Below are positions 34,786 to 43,758 of a stretch of DNA of 64,000 bases, piece after piece; positions within the stretch are counted from its first letter, which is position 1, and every line of letters starts with the position of its first letter. The notes under the pieces are model-generated. The model made no database searches and was not told the origin of the DNA. It saw only the letters and a program-made list of their open reading frames with translations. The position numbers and the translations under genes were made by a program. The stretch comes from Sutterella faecalis (GTDB lineage: Bacteria > Pseudomonadota > Gammaproteobacteria > Burkholderiales > Burkholderiaceae_F): contig NZ_CP040882.1 of NCBI RefSeq assembly GCF_006337085.1, positions 1,550,001 to 1,614,000 of the forward strand, read 5' to 3'.

Positions 34786-37014
34786 TCAGGCGTTATTCGC
34801 CACATCAGCCTTGACGACTTCAACGCAGACGTCGTTGCAGCAGGGGTAGCCCGAAATCGGGTCCCAGCCCTTTCTCGGAATAAGACCCTGGGTTTCCTGG
34901 TCTCCGCGCCAGCCGTACTGGGCATCGACCAAGCCTTTTCTCGCAAGGATCGTGACGCGCACGCGGGCGCGGACCTTGTCCTTCGAGTAGGGAGAAATAA
35001 TCCAGACCTTGTCGCCTTCCACGAGATTGCGGCTTGCGGCATCGGCCGGATGCATGTTGATGTAGGACTCGGGCTCGAGTTCGAGGAGATACGGCTGATC
35101 GCTTCTCGTCTTCGAGTGCGTAATGTAGGGGCGGCGCGTGCCGTTCAAGAGCTTCAGCGGGTACTTTTCCGTCGGCTGCGGAGCCTTTTCGTAGACGGGA
35201 AGTCCGGGGAAGCCGTGCTTCGCCTGCACAGACGACACGAACTCGATCTTTCCGGAAGGCGTCCTGAAGCCGGGTTTGCCGTCAAAGCGCAGAATGCCCT
35301 TCGCGTATTTTTCCGTTGCGGGCTTCGGGAACCATTCGCAGGGCTTCACCGCCGGAAGCATTGCCTGACGCTCCGCATAGCTCGTGCCCCAGCCATTCAG
35401 AATCGAATCGCAGGCCTTCACCGGGTCGCCGCCGAAGAAGAGGTCGCTGTCGCCCGTCACGGCCGCGCCGATCGTGAGCGCGATCTTCCAGTCTTCCCAG
35501 GCTTCGCCCAAAGGCTTCACGGGCTTTCTTGCACTCACGGCGCGCCCATGGACGCCGAAGGGCGCATAGCGCTCGAAGTTCATTGCGGCCGGAAGCACCA
35601 GATCCATGTCATGGTGGGTCTCGTCGCGATAGAAGTAATCGGTTGCGAACGAGAAGTCGAGCTTTCTGATCGCTTCCTGATACTCCGCCGGGCTCGGCCA
35701 GATGAGAAGGTTCGTGCCGAAGCCGGCAAATGCCTTGATGCGGCCCGCTTCCACCATTTCGGGGAGCTTGTTGGGGCTGCAGAGCACCTGCATTTCGTTC
35801 CAGACGGGAGCGAATTCGCGGTCGATGCGGCGCGCCTTCTGTTCGGGCTCATTGAACCAGGCCTGATCAATGAAGGTCTTCGTATAGCCTTCGTCCCAGC
35901 GGATGTAGTCCTCGGGCCAGTTGTTGAAGGTCGAGCCGCCGGCATTGTCGACGTTTCCGGTGAGCGCCATGAGGAGCGAATACGCGCGCACGTTGTTGCA
36001 GCCGTTCCCCTGATGCGGAATCGACTGCCCGGGGAGCATCATCGAGGAGGGGCCGTCCGCGAACATGCGGGCCGCCTTCACGACGTCGTCGGCCGGAACG
36101 CCGGTTTCCTTTTCAACATACTCGGGCGTAAAGGCTTCGCAGTATTTGACGAGCTCTTCATAGCCCGTGCACCACTTGTCGACGAACTCGCGCTTCACGA
36201 GTCCTTCCTTCACGAGAACTCGGATCATGCCCCAGGCCAGGGCGCCGTCGGTGCCGGGCTTCACCTGCAGATGAATGTCAGCCTGTTCGGCCACCTTCGT
36301 GCGGCGCGGATCAGACACGATGAGCTTCAGACCGCGCGCCTTCTGCGCGAGGAGATTCCTGAAGAATCCGTGGGGCGAAGCCCAGGAGCCGTTCTTGCCG
36401 ACGATCATGCAGCACTTCGTCTTCGGGCTCGGACCACCCGCGATCTCAGCGCCGTAAGAGAGCTCAAGCGCATGCACGTAAGCCAGGTTGCAGGCGACCG
36501 AACTTTCGCAGCAGTAATTGGGGCTCCCGAAATAGCGTGCGAGACGCATGACGGGAGGACGCGGCTCCTTCGGATCGCCGCAATAAAAGAGCACGCGGTC
36601 GGCGCCGTTCTTTGCCTTCACGGCATTGAGCTTCTCGGCGATCGTCTTGATCGCTTCGTCCCAGCTGATGCGCACCCAGCCCGGATCCGCCGCGCCCTTA
36701 GGCGCCGTACGCTTCATCGGGTAAAGAAGGCGATTGGGGTTATAGAGCCTCTGGAGCGTCGAGATGCCCTTCGAGCAGAGAAAGTGATTCGGATGTTCGT
36801 TCCAATTTTCAATGCGGATCACGGTATTGCCGCGCGCCTTGAAATGGATGCCGCACATCGGCATATGGTTGCAGGAATCGCAGATAGTCCAGCCGGACCA
36901 GTCGCTCTGAGCTTCCTCGACGGCGGCTGCACGGACGGCAGGCTGGAAAAGCGCGGCAGCAAAGCCCGCGCCCGCACCCTTCATCAGGGCGCGGCGTGAG
37001 ACGGACAGGGTCAT
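34786..37014 (-). CDS. Tat-exported molybdopterin oxidoreductase, catalytic subunit (substrate unknown)
   Basis: 742 residues. The Tat signal SVSRRALMKGAGAGFAAALF is followed by a 4Fe-4S site with C45, C48, C54 and C80 (CDSCNHMPMC, then FLCSKG). The spacing of five residues between the second and third Cys is longer than the usual three. The bis-MGD enzyme core follows: ADRVLFYCGDPKEPRP, a Cys-rich stretch YCCESSVACNLA (C175 is the likely molybdenum ligand), QSIPHQGNGCNNVRAYSLLMALTGNVDNAGG, and the C-terminal molydopterin-binding domain ending EGDKVWIISPYSKDKVRARV. It pairs with the four-cluster subunit and the TorD protein. Sulfur compounds, arsenate or phenolic hydroxyl groups are candidate substrates; sequence alone cannot decide. 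Confidence 0.88.
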   Translation of the reverse strand: MTLSVSRRALMKGAGAGFAAALFQPAVRAAAVEEAQSDWSGWTICDSCNHMPMCGIHFKARGNTVIRIENWNEHPNHFLCSKGISTLQRLYNPNRLLYPMKRTAPKGAADPGWVRISWDEAIKTIAEKLNAVKAKNGADRVLFYCGDPKEPRPPVMRLARYFGSPNYCCESSVACNLAYVHALELSYGAEIAGGPSPKTKCCMIVGKNGSWASPHGFFRNLLAQKARGLKLIVSDPRRTKVAEQADIHLQVKPGTDGALAWGMIRVLVKEGLVKREFVDKWCTGYEELVKYCEAFTPEYVEKETGVPADDVVKAARMFADGPSSMMLPGQSIPHQGNGCNNVRAYSLLMALTGNVDNAGGSTFNNWPEDYIRWDEGYTKTFIDQAWFNEPEQKARRIDREFAPVWNEMQVLCSPNKLPEMVEAGRIKAFAGFGTNLLIWPSPAEYQEAIRKLDFSFATDYFYRDETHHDMDLVLPAAMNFERYAPFGVHGRAVSARKPVKPLGEAWEDWKIALTIGAAVTGDSDLFFGGDPVKACDSILNGWGTSYAERQAMLPAVKPCEWFPKPATEKYAKGILRFDGKPGFRTPSGKIEFVSSVQAKHGFPGLPVYEKAPQPTEKYPLKLLNGTRRPYITHSKTRSDQPYLLELEPESYINMHPADAASRNLVEGDKVWIISPYSKDKVRARVRVTILARKGLVDAQYGWRGDQETQGLIPRKGWDPISGYPCCNDVCVEVVKADVANNA

Positions 37015-37284
37015 TTTGTTCTCCTTGCGCTTTCTATTTTTGTTTTGGAAATGCGCAATGTTTTAGTGGGTCCTTATTGCATGCTACGAAGACTTGCCGC
37101 CCCCTTCTATTCGTAAATGTCCTAGAGCCGCTAGCGATTCAAACGTGCTAAAGGCTCTTTCGGTAAACAACGCCTCAGCCTGAAGCCCTATGCAAATTGC
37201 GAGCAAATGTTTGAATCTAGCCCGTTCTTCTCCCCGGATCGATAATGTTCTAAAGACATATCCCTACCGAAACAGGAATTCTCT
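37015..37284. promoter_or_regulatory. Divergent promoter region, molybdoenzyme operon / DUF748 gene
   Basis: 270 bases, AT-richer than the flanks, serving both directions. I looked for an FNR-type TTGAT-N4-ATCAA palindrome and did not find one. GATAAT (37241-37246) could be the -10 of the plus-strand gene, but no -35 matches. No other feature is recognised. Confidence 0.4.
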
Positions 37285-39819
37285 ATGGCGAAAGTCCTCA
37301 AATTCACCGCATGCGCCGCGGCGGTTGCCGTAGCGCTATACGCCGGCGCAGGCTATATCGGCGTTCCCTATGCCACGCGCGCCGTTCTTGAAAAAGTGGT
37401 TTCCAAGGAGCTCGGCCGCGCTGTAACGCTTTCCGACGTTTCCTTCAATCCCTGGACGCTCGTTTATGAGCTGAAGGGACTCTCAATCCCGGAAGCAGGC
37501 AGCGACCCGCTCCTCAAGCTCGACCTCCTGCGCGTCGACGCCTCGATTCAAACGCTTTTCAAGCTCGCTCCCGTCATTGAGGAGATCACGATTGACGGCC
37601 TTCGCGTCAATGCCGTCATGAATGAAAAGAACCGCAAGGATGTCGAACGGCTGATGGGCAAAACCGAGACATCAGACAAATCCGGAAGTGCGGCTTCTGA
37701 AAAGAAGAGCGAAGCCTCCGGAGGGCTGCCTCAGTTTGCGGTCTACAACATTGCCGTTACAAACAGTTCGGTTCGCTACCGCGACGACGCGCAGAAAATC
37801 AATCAGGCGCTCACCGACCTTACGCTGAAGCTCCCCTTCGTCTCCACGATGGAAAGCGCATCGGAAAGTCTCGTAACGCCGGAACTCACTTTTAAGCTGA
37901 ACGGCTCCCAGATTGAGGCGACAGGGTCAACGAAGCCCTTCGGCACAACGCTCGAAGCCCGCCTCAACTTCAGAGTGTCGGCCCTCGACGTGGCCGAACT
38001 CGCGCGCATCGTTCCGGCGCTCAATTCCGACAATCTGCGCGTCGCAGATGCGAAGCTTTCTTCCGACCTCACCTTCGTCTTCCGCAATCCGACGGGCGGG
38101 AATCCGGCAAAGATGCTGCTTTCGGGAACGACCTCTCTCGCAAACGTTTCCGTTACCCAGAAAGGCGCTCCGATCGTCACGCTCCCCAAAGCCGAGCTCA
38201 ACCTCAACGAGGTTGATCTCGTCGACCAGCGCGCCGTCGTTGAGAACCTGACGCTTACGGGGCTCAGGCTCGACGTGAAGAATTCCAAGGCCGGCATCAA
38301 CCTGCTTGCGGCCGCTGAAAGCGCTTCCGGAGGGGCATCGGAAGCCGGGACCAAGGCCAAGAAAGAGGCCGCGCCTGCTGAGTCTTCCACCTCGCCCTGG
38401 ACCTGGAAGGTGGTTGCCGCCTCGCTTCGCGATGCCCATATTTCCTGGACTGACTCCACGCTTTCGCCGGCCGCAAAAATTACCGTTGCGAATCTCGATG
38501 CGTCCGTGAAGAACCTCTCCTCGGACGCGCAGAAACCTGGCAATTTCTCGGTTTCGGCTGAACTTCTGGGCGGCAGAATCGAAAGCTCCGGCACCGCTCA
38601 GATTTCGCCCCTTGCCGTCTCCGCCGCAGCCAAGGGCACGAGGCTTTCACTCAATGCCGCCGCGCCCTACATCACGAAAGCGCTCGGTGCAGACGTGAGA
38701 GCAGGTGTTGCCTTTGACGTCAAAGCGGATCTGAAGGGTTCGGATGTTGCGGCATCAGGCACGGCCACTCTGAACGACTTCACGCTGAAGGAAGGAAAGA
38801 CAACGCTCGCTTCCTTCAAGACGGCAACTCTGAAGCTCAATTCCGTCGACACCTCGAAGCGCTCTGCCGATGTAGCGCTCGTCTCGCTCGCGAGCCCCGT
38901 CATCAATGCCGTCATGACGAAATCGGGCATCAACTTCGCAAAGCTTGCCGGCGCCGAATCGGGGTCAAAGACCCAGACGGAAGCCAAGTCCGGCAGCAAA
39001 ACTGAAGCCAGCTCGCCCGCCTGGGCATGGAAGGTCGCTCAGGCCTCCATCACCAACGGTACGATCAACTATCGCGACGAAAGCATCAGCCCCGTCGGCA
39101 CGGCATCCATTCCGAAGCTCAACCTGACGGTCAAGAATCTTTCTTCTGCAAAGGGGAGTCTCGGCACGGTTGATTTCTCAACCGGCCTGGGCGGCGGCAG
39201 TCTCAACGCTGCGGGCAAATTCGGCATCTCTCCGGTTGCGGCTGATATCGAAGTCAAGGGCGCCAAGATCGGTCTGAAGCCTTTCTCGTCCCTCATGACG
39301 GGCTACGCCGGGATCGGCGCCAAGTCCGGCACTTTCGATGCGTCCGGACGCATGACGCTTGCCGCTCAGAAAGAGAAGACCATCGCCGGCTGGAAGGGAG
39401 ATCTTTCCCTCTCGACGCTCGACCTTACGAACAGCAAGGGCACCGGCCTCATGAGCTGGAAGAAGGCGTCTTTGACAGGGCTCGAGGTTGAAACAACAGA
39501 ACCCATTCACCTCGTCGTCGCCAAAGCTGAAATCGATCAGCCTGCACAAAAGCAGGTTGCGGCCGTAAAGGAAATCGCCGGCATTGCCTCTCTGATTTCC
39601 TCCCTCACCGGCAAGGACAAAACGGCTCAGAAGATCGAGAAATACAGCGAGAAGATTCCCGACAAGGTAACGCTTGAAAACGTCCGCTACGAGAACGGCA
39701 AGTTCTCCGCAGAAGGCGTGAGCGCAGCCTCCGTTGGCGGCATTCTTCTCAACAAGCTCTCCGAAGCCATGAGTGAAAAACTCGGCGGCGGCACCTCCGC
39801 TGCCGGCACGACCAAGTAG
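37285..39819 (+). CDS. DUF748 / AsmA-like envelope protein
   Basis: 844 residues. An N-terminal membrane anchor (FTACAAAVAVALYAGAGYIGVPYA) is followed by a long beta-rich periplasmic part. The opening block ELGRAVTLSDVSFNPWTLVYELKGLSIPE, then LLRVDASIQTLFKLAPVIEEITIDGLRVNAV, is the DUF748 signature. Two copies of a domain of about 90 residues start with SPWTWKVVAASLRDAHISWTD (near residue 370) and SPAWAWKVAQASITNGTINYRD (near residue 577). Members of the AsmA/TamB/YhdP superfamily form hydrophobic grooves that bridge the envelope and carry phospholipid; that role is inferred here. Low-complexity Ser/Ala/Lys linkers separate domains. It has its own terminator. Confidence 0.85.
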   Translation: MAKVLKFTACAAAVAVALYAGAGYIGVPYATRAVLEKVVSKELGRAVTLSDVSFNPWTLVYELKGLSIPEAGSDPLLKLDLLRVDASIQTLFKLAPVIEEITIDGLRVNAVMNEKNRKDVERLMGKTETSDKSGSAASEKKSEASGGLPQFAVYNIAVTNSSVRYRDDAQKINQALTDLTLKLPFVSTMESASESLVTPELTFKLNGSQIEATGSTKPFGTTLEARLNFRVSALDVAELARIVPALNSDNLRVADAKLSSDLTFVFRNPTGGNPAKMLLSGTTSLANVSVTQKGAPIVTLPKAELNLNEVDLVDQRAVVENLTLTGLRLDVKNSKAGINLLAAAESASGGASEAGTKAKKEAAPAESSTSPWTWKVVAASLRDAHISWTDSTLSPAAKITVANLDASVKNLSSDAQKPGNFSVSAELLGGRIESSGTAQISPLAVSAAAKGTRLSLNAAAPYITKALGADVRAGVAFDVKADLKGSDVAASGTATLNDFTLKEGKTTLASFKTATLKLNSVDTSKRSADVALVSLASPVINAVMTKSGINFAKLAGAESGSKTQTEAKSGSKTEASSPAWAWKVAQASITNGTINYRDESISPVGTASIPKLNLTVKNLSSAKGSLGTVDFSTGLGGGSLNAAGKFGISPVAADIEVKGAKIGLKPFSSLMTGYAGIGAKSGTFDASGRMTLAAQKEKTIAGWKGDLSLSTLDLTNSKGTGLMSWKKASLTGLEVETTEPIHLVVAKAEIDQPAQKQVAAVKEIAGIASLISSLTGKDKTAQKIEKYSEKIPDKVTLENVRYENGKFSAEGVSAASVGGILLNKLSEAMSEKLGGGTSAAGTTK

Positions 39820-39842
39820 CTCCAGAGCCTCTTTTAAAGACA

Positions 39843-39880
39843 GCGAAGCCCCTCGAATCGTTCGGGGGGCTTCGTAGTTT
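39843..39880 (+). terminator. Terminator after the DUF748 gene
   Basis: CGAAGCC (39844-39850) pairs with GGCTTCG (39868-39874), continuing inward through CGAA/TTCG, followed by TAGTTTTC. Two copies of GGTAGGGCTTT (39883-39893 and 39923-39933) follow, with AAAGCCC (39902-39908) between them able to pair with either, so two alternative backup hairpins exist. Confidence 0.75.
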
Positions 39881-40000
39881 TCGGTAGGGCTTTAAAACGA
39901 GAAAGCCCCGCCGAGTTTTACCGGTAGGGCTTTTGCGCGGGCTTATAAATGATGCGCTTGGATGCATTGGATTGCACCGTGCGGCACGAACCTAAAAGAA

Positions 40001-40045
40001 AAAGCCGTGAAGATCAGTACATTACGCACTGCCTTTCACGGCTTT
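40001..40045 (-). terminator. Orphaned original terminator of tRNA-Thr
   Basis: On the minus strand AAAGCCGTGAA (40035-40045) pairs with TTCACGGCTTT (40001-40011), followed by TTCTTTT. It lies immediately outside the left att repeat. Before integration it would have been 10-55 bases downstream of the tRNA-Thr 3' end, so it was probably its native terminator, now 9.9 kb away. Confidence 0.7.
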
Positions 40046-40055
40046 ATCTGGAATC

Positions 40056-40071
40056 TGGTGCCGGAGAAGAG
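40056..40071. repeat. Left attachment site core
   Basis: TGGTGCCGGAGAAGAG, identical to 49966-49981 where it forms the 3' end of the tRNA-Thr gene (CTCTTCTCCGGCACCA on the minus strand). This is the product of site-specific integration. Confidence 0.92.
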
Positions 40072-40120
40072 CACCGAATGCACTTTAAATATCAATGAGT
40101 TATGAGTGTTTTAATTTTTG

Positions 40121-40140
40121 TACCATCACTCATACCATCA
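40121..40140. repeat. Left integrase arm-type sites
   Basis: TACCATCA at 40121-40128 and 40133-40140, direct repeats 12 bp apart. The same octamer with the same 12-bp step occurs at the right end (49833-49840, 49845-49852), extended to CATACCATCAATAAA at both ends. They are likely binding sites for the integrase N-terminal domain or for AlpA/Xis. Confidence 0.7.
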
Positions 40141-40245
40141 ATAAATCTTCGCTAAGGGCAAACCCTAACCCGAAAACCTGCTCTCGAAATTTGCCCCCTG
40201 TACCCTCCCTTTATCCTATCACCCATCCCCACCCCCTATTTTTTC

Positions 40246-40419
40246 GTGCTCCCACTGCGCCACCCTGTGGATAAGTGGCTTAATTCCCTGTGGCAGTAGC
40301 GAAGAAATTGACGCGGAATTGTGCTCCACCCCCTGCGCCCGCTTTTTCCAGCGAGGCCGCCGAGAATCGCGTAATGTGTTGATATTTAAAAGGTATTCAT
40401 CCATTTCCTACCGGGCGCA
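40246..40419. other. Left repeat cluster with DnaA box (putative replication site)
   Basis: GTGCTCCCACTGCGCC (40246-40261), a degenerate copy GTGCTCCACCCCCTGCGCCC (40321-40340) and an inverted half CTACCGGGCGCA (40408-40419) belong to the same repeat family as the cluster at 48.34-48.45 kb. A perfect DnaA box TTATCCACA lies on the minus strand at 40266-40274. A 61-codon minus-strand frame (40219-40404) overlaps these repeats and is probably not a gene. The rest of 40072-40482 shows nothing else recognisable. Confidence 0.6.
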
Positions 40420-40482
40420 CGAAAAAAGCCCCCACGGCCTGAATCAAGGACGTGAGGGCTTCATGCGCTGGGCGCGCTTAGG

Positions 40483-43400
40483 TTAATCGTCGGTTAGCTG
40501 TTCTTCTAATCCGCGAAGGCGATTCAGGAGCACGCAATAACCGGGTGTCTTCGCGTCGTGCAGGCCGTAGGCTCTTCCGCAACGCGAGGTGCCATCATTG
40601 CGGCGGGTATCGCCGCCGATGCGGACTAAAGCCCCTTCGCCTTGAAGCCATAGCGCAAGGCTCTTCGCCATAACCTCACCGCCGTATTTCTCCTGAAACA
40701 CTCCCTTATAGAAGAAGAACACACGCTCGGGCGCTCCGCTCTCCTCACTGTCTTCACCCTGCGCACCGGCGCTCGCGTCGCTGGAGAGGTCCTGCCACTC
40801 TTCACCGTCGGCGCCAGCGTACTTTGATCCGTCGCTGTTGGCGGCCCATTGGGCGCCATAGCAAGGCGTTGGCGTATCAGCGCCCATATGCCACGGAGCA
40901 TTTACAAAACGCTCGGATTCTTTCGTACACATATTGATTAGGGCGCGCACATCGTCTAACCGTTCGCGCCCAACGCGGAAAGGCTTTAGAGCATGGCGCG
41001 CGCAGGCGTAAACCTGCTCGGCGGCGATACTCTTCCCCGGCTCGAACGCTTCCCAGCCGGTTAGGCCGATTGAGGTTGCAAGCTCCCCAGCCGCGGCACA
41101 AAGCGCGAAGCGGTCAAGAACGCGGGCAAACTGCCCCTTCTGCAAATCGGCCTTGAAGCGATCGCGAAAGGCTTTCATTGACGCGGCTAAAGCCTCCTTC
41201 GCCTCCTCCCGGTGTTCCGTGAGGTATCGAAGCCACTCCCGCCCGGCGGTGCCATAGCACTCAACGGCCGCGCTCTCAATCGCGTGCGCCGCTTCTCCGC
41301 CGCTCAAGCCTTCAGGGAGCTTTTCGAAAACGCCTAAATCATCATTGACGGGGCAGGCGTATACGTCGGTGAAACGCGTGAGTTGGCCGGCATAGGCCCT
41401 GTTTCCCCAGCGCCCTGCCTTAATCCATTGCTCGGCAGTCATTTCAGCGGAGGATAGGCCGAGAGTGCGCCAAGAGTGCGATTTACGAGAATCAATTTCA
41501 CCGTTGGCAGATATGCCCCCTCGCTTTTTTTCCTTGCCGTTAGAGAACATATAGGCCTTATCGCCGCGCTCTTTCTCGGGGCACATGGCGGCCTCATCCA
41601 AAATCAACGGCAGATCATTATGACCAATGCACGACTGCTCATGCCCGATTAAAGAGCCTTGCCACGTATCGATATATCCGGCGGTATTACCTTCGCCATC
41701 CATAGCGCCGCGGCCGAATACCGAAGCGGCGAGCTTCAGCGAGAGCGACTTGCCGCGCGAGCTGGGGCCGTAGATATTGAAAGCGCCGCCCTCAACACTC
41801 ATAAGGGCGAGGCAGGGCGCCGCGAAGGCAACGCATACCGCCAGCGTCATCCGCGAGGAATATTGGCAATAGCAGGCGGCGCGCTCTTTCCATTGGGCTA
41901 ACGTGCCTCGGCTGGCGAGCTTTGCCGCCTTCTGCTTTGTGCCTGAATACACAATGGCCGGGCCGCGCCATGAGGTAGGCGCGCAGGGGTAAACCGTCTC
42001 TTCACTGAGGATGAAAACGTTTTGCCCGTCGGGCGCGTGATACCACCCAAGAGAATCCACCCCGGTAAAGCGAGGCAGGAGCCCTGAAGGAAATGAGGCG
42101 AGATAATCGATAAGCAACGGCACTGCCCGGCGCCCGGCGATCTGGAGGCCTTCGGTACAGAGGGGAGCAAGCACCGTAGCAGGATCACGCGTCATCAAAT
42201 CACCGAGAGCAATATCTGCGAAATGATGCCGGCCATCCTTATCCCGGAATTGCAGGCGAAGCTTTTGAGCGCCGCCCTTATCGTCGCTCATCAAGCCGAG
42301 GACCTTCAGGCCGAAGCACACGTTATGAATCGTCGGCGGCGTTTCAGTGCCCTTGAATGATTTACCCGGGATTCTCACGGCAACTGTTCCATTACTGTCG
42401 GTGAGATACCGGCGCCCCTCACTGCCCCAAAACAACGCCGGGCTTTCGCCTTTCCATGCGCGGCAGATATCCGAGTAGCTGAGGTTAAGCGCTTCGAAAT
42501 ACTCTGTCTGAGAGTGCCTCTCCATGCATGAATGCATACAGTGAAAGCGGCCTAAACGGAATTGCCTGCCGTCACGGTCAATATTCTCGGCGCTTTCTCT
42601 CGAGTAATAGAGCGTATCGCGGGCACCGCCCTCGGTAGTGTGCTCATGCTCGAAAGGGCACCTAATATCGAAGGCGCCTTTATTCGCGCGAGAAGGACCA
42701 ATGACCATCCCCAGCCGGGCAAGGCGCATGAGCACGGGATCATCTTCAGGCCGCGTTACGGGAGCGATATCGAATAGCGATTCTCTGGCAATGCCGGGGC
42801 CGTCGTCCCATTCTTCGAGAGCGGTACTCTCAGCCGCCGGCGCGAAAGGCGCCTCAGCGGCGACACTGCCGGGCGCGAGCGGCGACGGAGTATAGTTAGG
42901 CGGAGGCGCGCCGAAAGGCCCAGCAGGATTTACAGCGTTTAAACCGAGTAGGTGCGCCTCCTCTAAAGCGGCATCAACATCCAGCGGCTCGCCCGAATAG
43001 CTTTTAATGTCGGCCTCCTTGCAGTTGATGCGCGGAGTGTAATAAAGCCGGGCGGCGTCCTTAGTGGCGCCATCGAAATGAACGCCCAGCTTAGAGGCCG
43101 CCCACTGCATGAGCAAAACGCGCTCTTCTTGAGAAGGCGGCCGGGAGAGGCTAAGCACTACCCGGAAGCGCGCGCATGCCGGAGCCTTCTCAACGGGCCT
43201 GCCTTCAGCATCGTGAAGGACGTGACGAAATAGCCGGCCGCTCTCGTCGCGAATATCCTTGAATGTCTGCCCGGGCTTTTTCGCCTTCTCCGCCGTTTCG
43301 TATTTAGGCGCCCCGTCGGTAAAGCTGGGATAGGTGAATGCATCAACATTCAAACCTTTCAGCTTCTCGGGCAATGCCTCGGCTTGCTCGGGCGTCGCGT

Positions 43401-43650
43401 CATCAACATCGAGAAAAAGCACCGGCAGGGGCTGGGCGTTCGCGTTATTGCGGCGCCCGCATTCTCCCGGCCGTTTTGTGAAGGCCGCGGAGACATAGAG
43501 GCCGTCTTTCTCTTCTAGGCGGGGCAGTCCGGCAATGAGGCTTGCGAAACGCAAAAAACCCTCGGCAACATACGTTTCGGGTAAAGCATCCCCGCTGTTC
43601 TTGCCTAAGCCAAAAAGCATGCCCTTAGGCTGTTCAGTAAAAAGGGACAT
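40483..43650 (-). CDS. Primase-helicase of the mobile element (AEP-like primase, DUF927 helicase)
   Basis: 1055 residues; ATG at 43648-43650 behind an excellent AAGGAGGA Shine-Dalgarno. The N-terminal third looks like an archaeo-eukaryotic-type primase: LPVLFLDVDDATPEQ with a D-x-D-D pair near residue 95, and KDAARLYYTPRIN. A His/Cys zinc-finger-like segment follows (RCPFEHEHT, then FHCMHSCMERH). The DUF927 helicase part has Walker A GPSSRGKS at about 628-635 and LILDEAAMCP as Walker B. It probably primes and unwinds at the element's own origin, as alpha does for P4, although the domains differ. It is the last gene of the operon, next to the left repeat cluster. Confidence 0.82.
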   Translation of the reverse strand: MSLFTEQPKGMLFGLGKNSGDALPETYVAEGFLRFASLIAGLPRLEEKDGLYVSAAFTKRPGECGRRNNANAQPLPVLFLDVDDATPEQAEALPEKLKGLNVDAFTYPSFTDGAPKYETAEKAKKPGQTFKDIRDESGRLFRHVLHDAEGRPVEKAPACARFRVVLSLSRPPSQEERVLLMQWAASKLGVHFDGATKDAARLYYTPRINCKEADIKSYSGEPLDVDAALEEAHLLGLNAVNPAGPFGAPPPNYTPSPLAPGSVAAEAPFAPAAESTALEEWDDGPGIARESLFDIAPVTRPEDDPVLMRLARLGMVIGPSRANKGAFDIRCPFEHEHTTEGGARDTLYYSRESAENIDRDGRQFRLGRFHCMHSCMERHSQTEYFEALNLSYSDICRAWKGESPALFWGSEGRRYLTDSNGTVAVRIPGKSFKGTETPPTIHNVCFGLKVLGLMSDDKGGAQKLRLQFRDKDGRHHFADIALGDLMTRDPATVLAPLCTEGLQIAGRRAVPLLIDYLASFPSGLLPRFTGVDSLGWYHAPDGQNVFILSEETVYPCAPTSWRGPAIVYSGTKQKAAKLASRGTLAQWKERAACYCQYSSRMTLAVCVAFAAPCLALMSVEGGAFNIYGPSSRGKSLSLKLAASVFGRGAMDGEGNTAGYIDTWQGSLIGHEQSCIGHNDLPLILDEAAMCPEKERGDKAYMFSNGKEKKRGGISANGEIDSRKSHSWRTLGLSSAEMTAEQWIKAGRWGNRAYAGQLTRFTDVYACPVNDDLGVFEKLPEGLSGGEAAHAIESAAVECYGTAGREWLRYLTEHREEAKEALAASMKAFRDRFKADLQKGQFARVLDRFALCAAAGELATSIGLTGWEAFEPGKSIAAEQVYACARHALKPFRVGRERLDDVRALINMCTKESERFVNAPWHMGADTPTPCYGAQWAANSDGSKYAGADGEEWQDLSSDASAGAQGEDSEESGAPERVFFFYKGVFQEKYGGEVMAKSLALWLQGEGALVRIGGDTRRNDGTSRCGRAYGLHDAKTPGYCVLLNRLRGLEEQLTDD

Positions 43651-43758
43651 GGTATATCCTCCTTAAGCCGCGCGCACACGCGGCCTAGAGTGAAAGCGAG
43701 CGGCCGGGGTTTTAGTCCTTCCGCACCGCTCGCGTGAATGTCTTTCCTAGCCGCCCGT
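43651..43758 (-). promoter_or_regulatory. Spacer before the primase-helicase gene
   Basis: Contains the perfect hairpin GCGAGCGG / CCGCTCGC (43696-43703 and 43726-43733) and the sequence CGCGCACACGCGGCC (43671-43685). The latter is the inverse of the GGCCGCGTGTG motif repeated at 47.6, 47.97 and 48.32 kb. The hairpin precedes the ribosome site and could tune primase synthesis. Confidence 0.5.

Noticed and set aside
37015..37284. FNR-box upstream of the molybdoenzyme operon
   Set aside because: No TTGAT-N4-ATCAA-like palindrome with acceptable matches was found.
40219..40404. 61-codon minus-strand ORF downstream of the primase-helicase
   Set aside because: Its sequence is largely made of the repeated GTGCTCCCAC/TGCGCCCGG motifs and the DnaA box, better explained as a replication region; weak start spacing.
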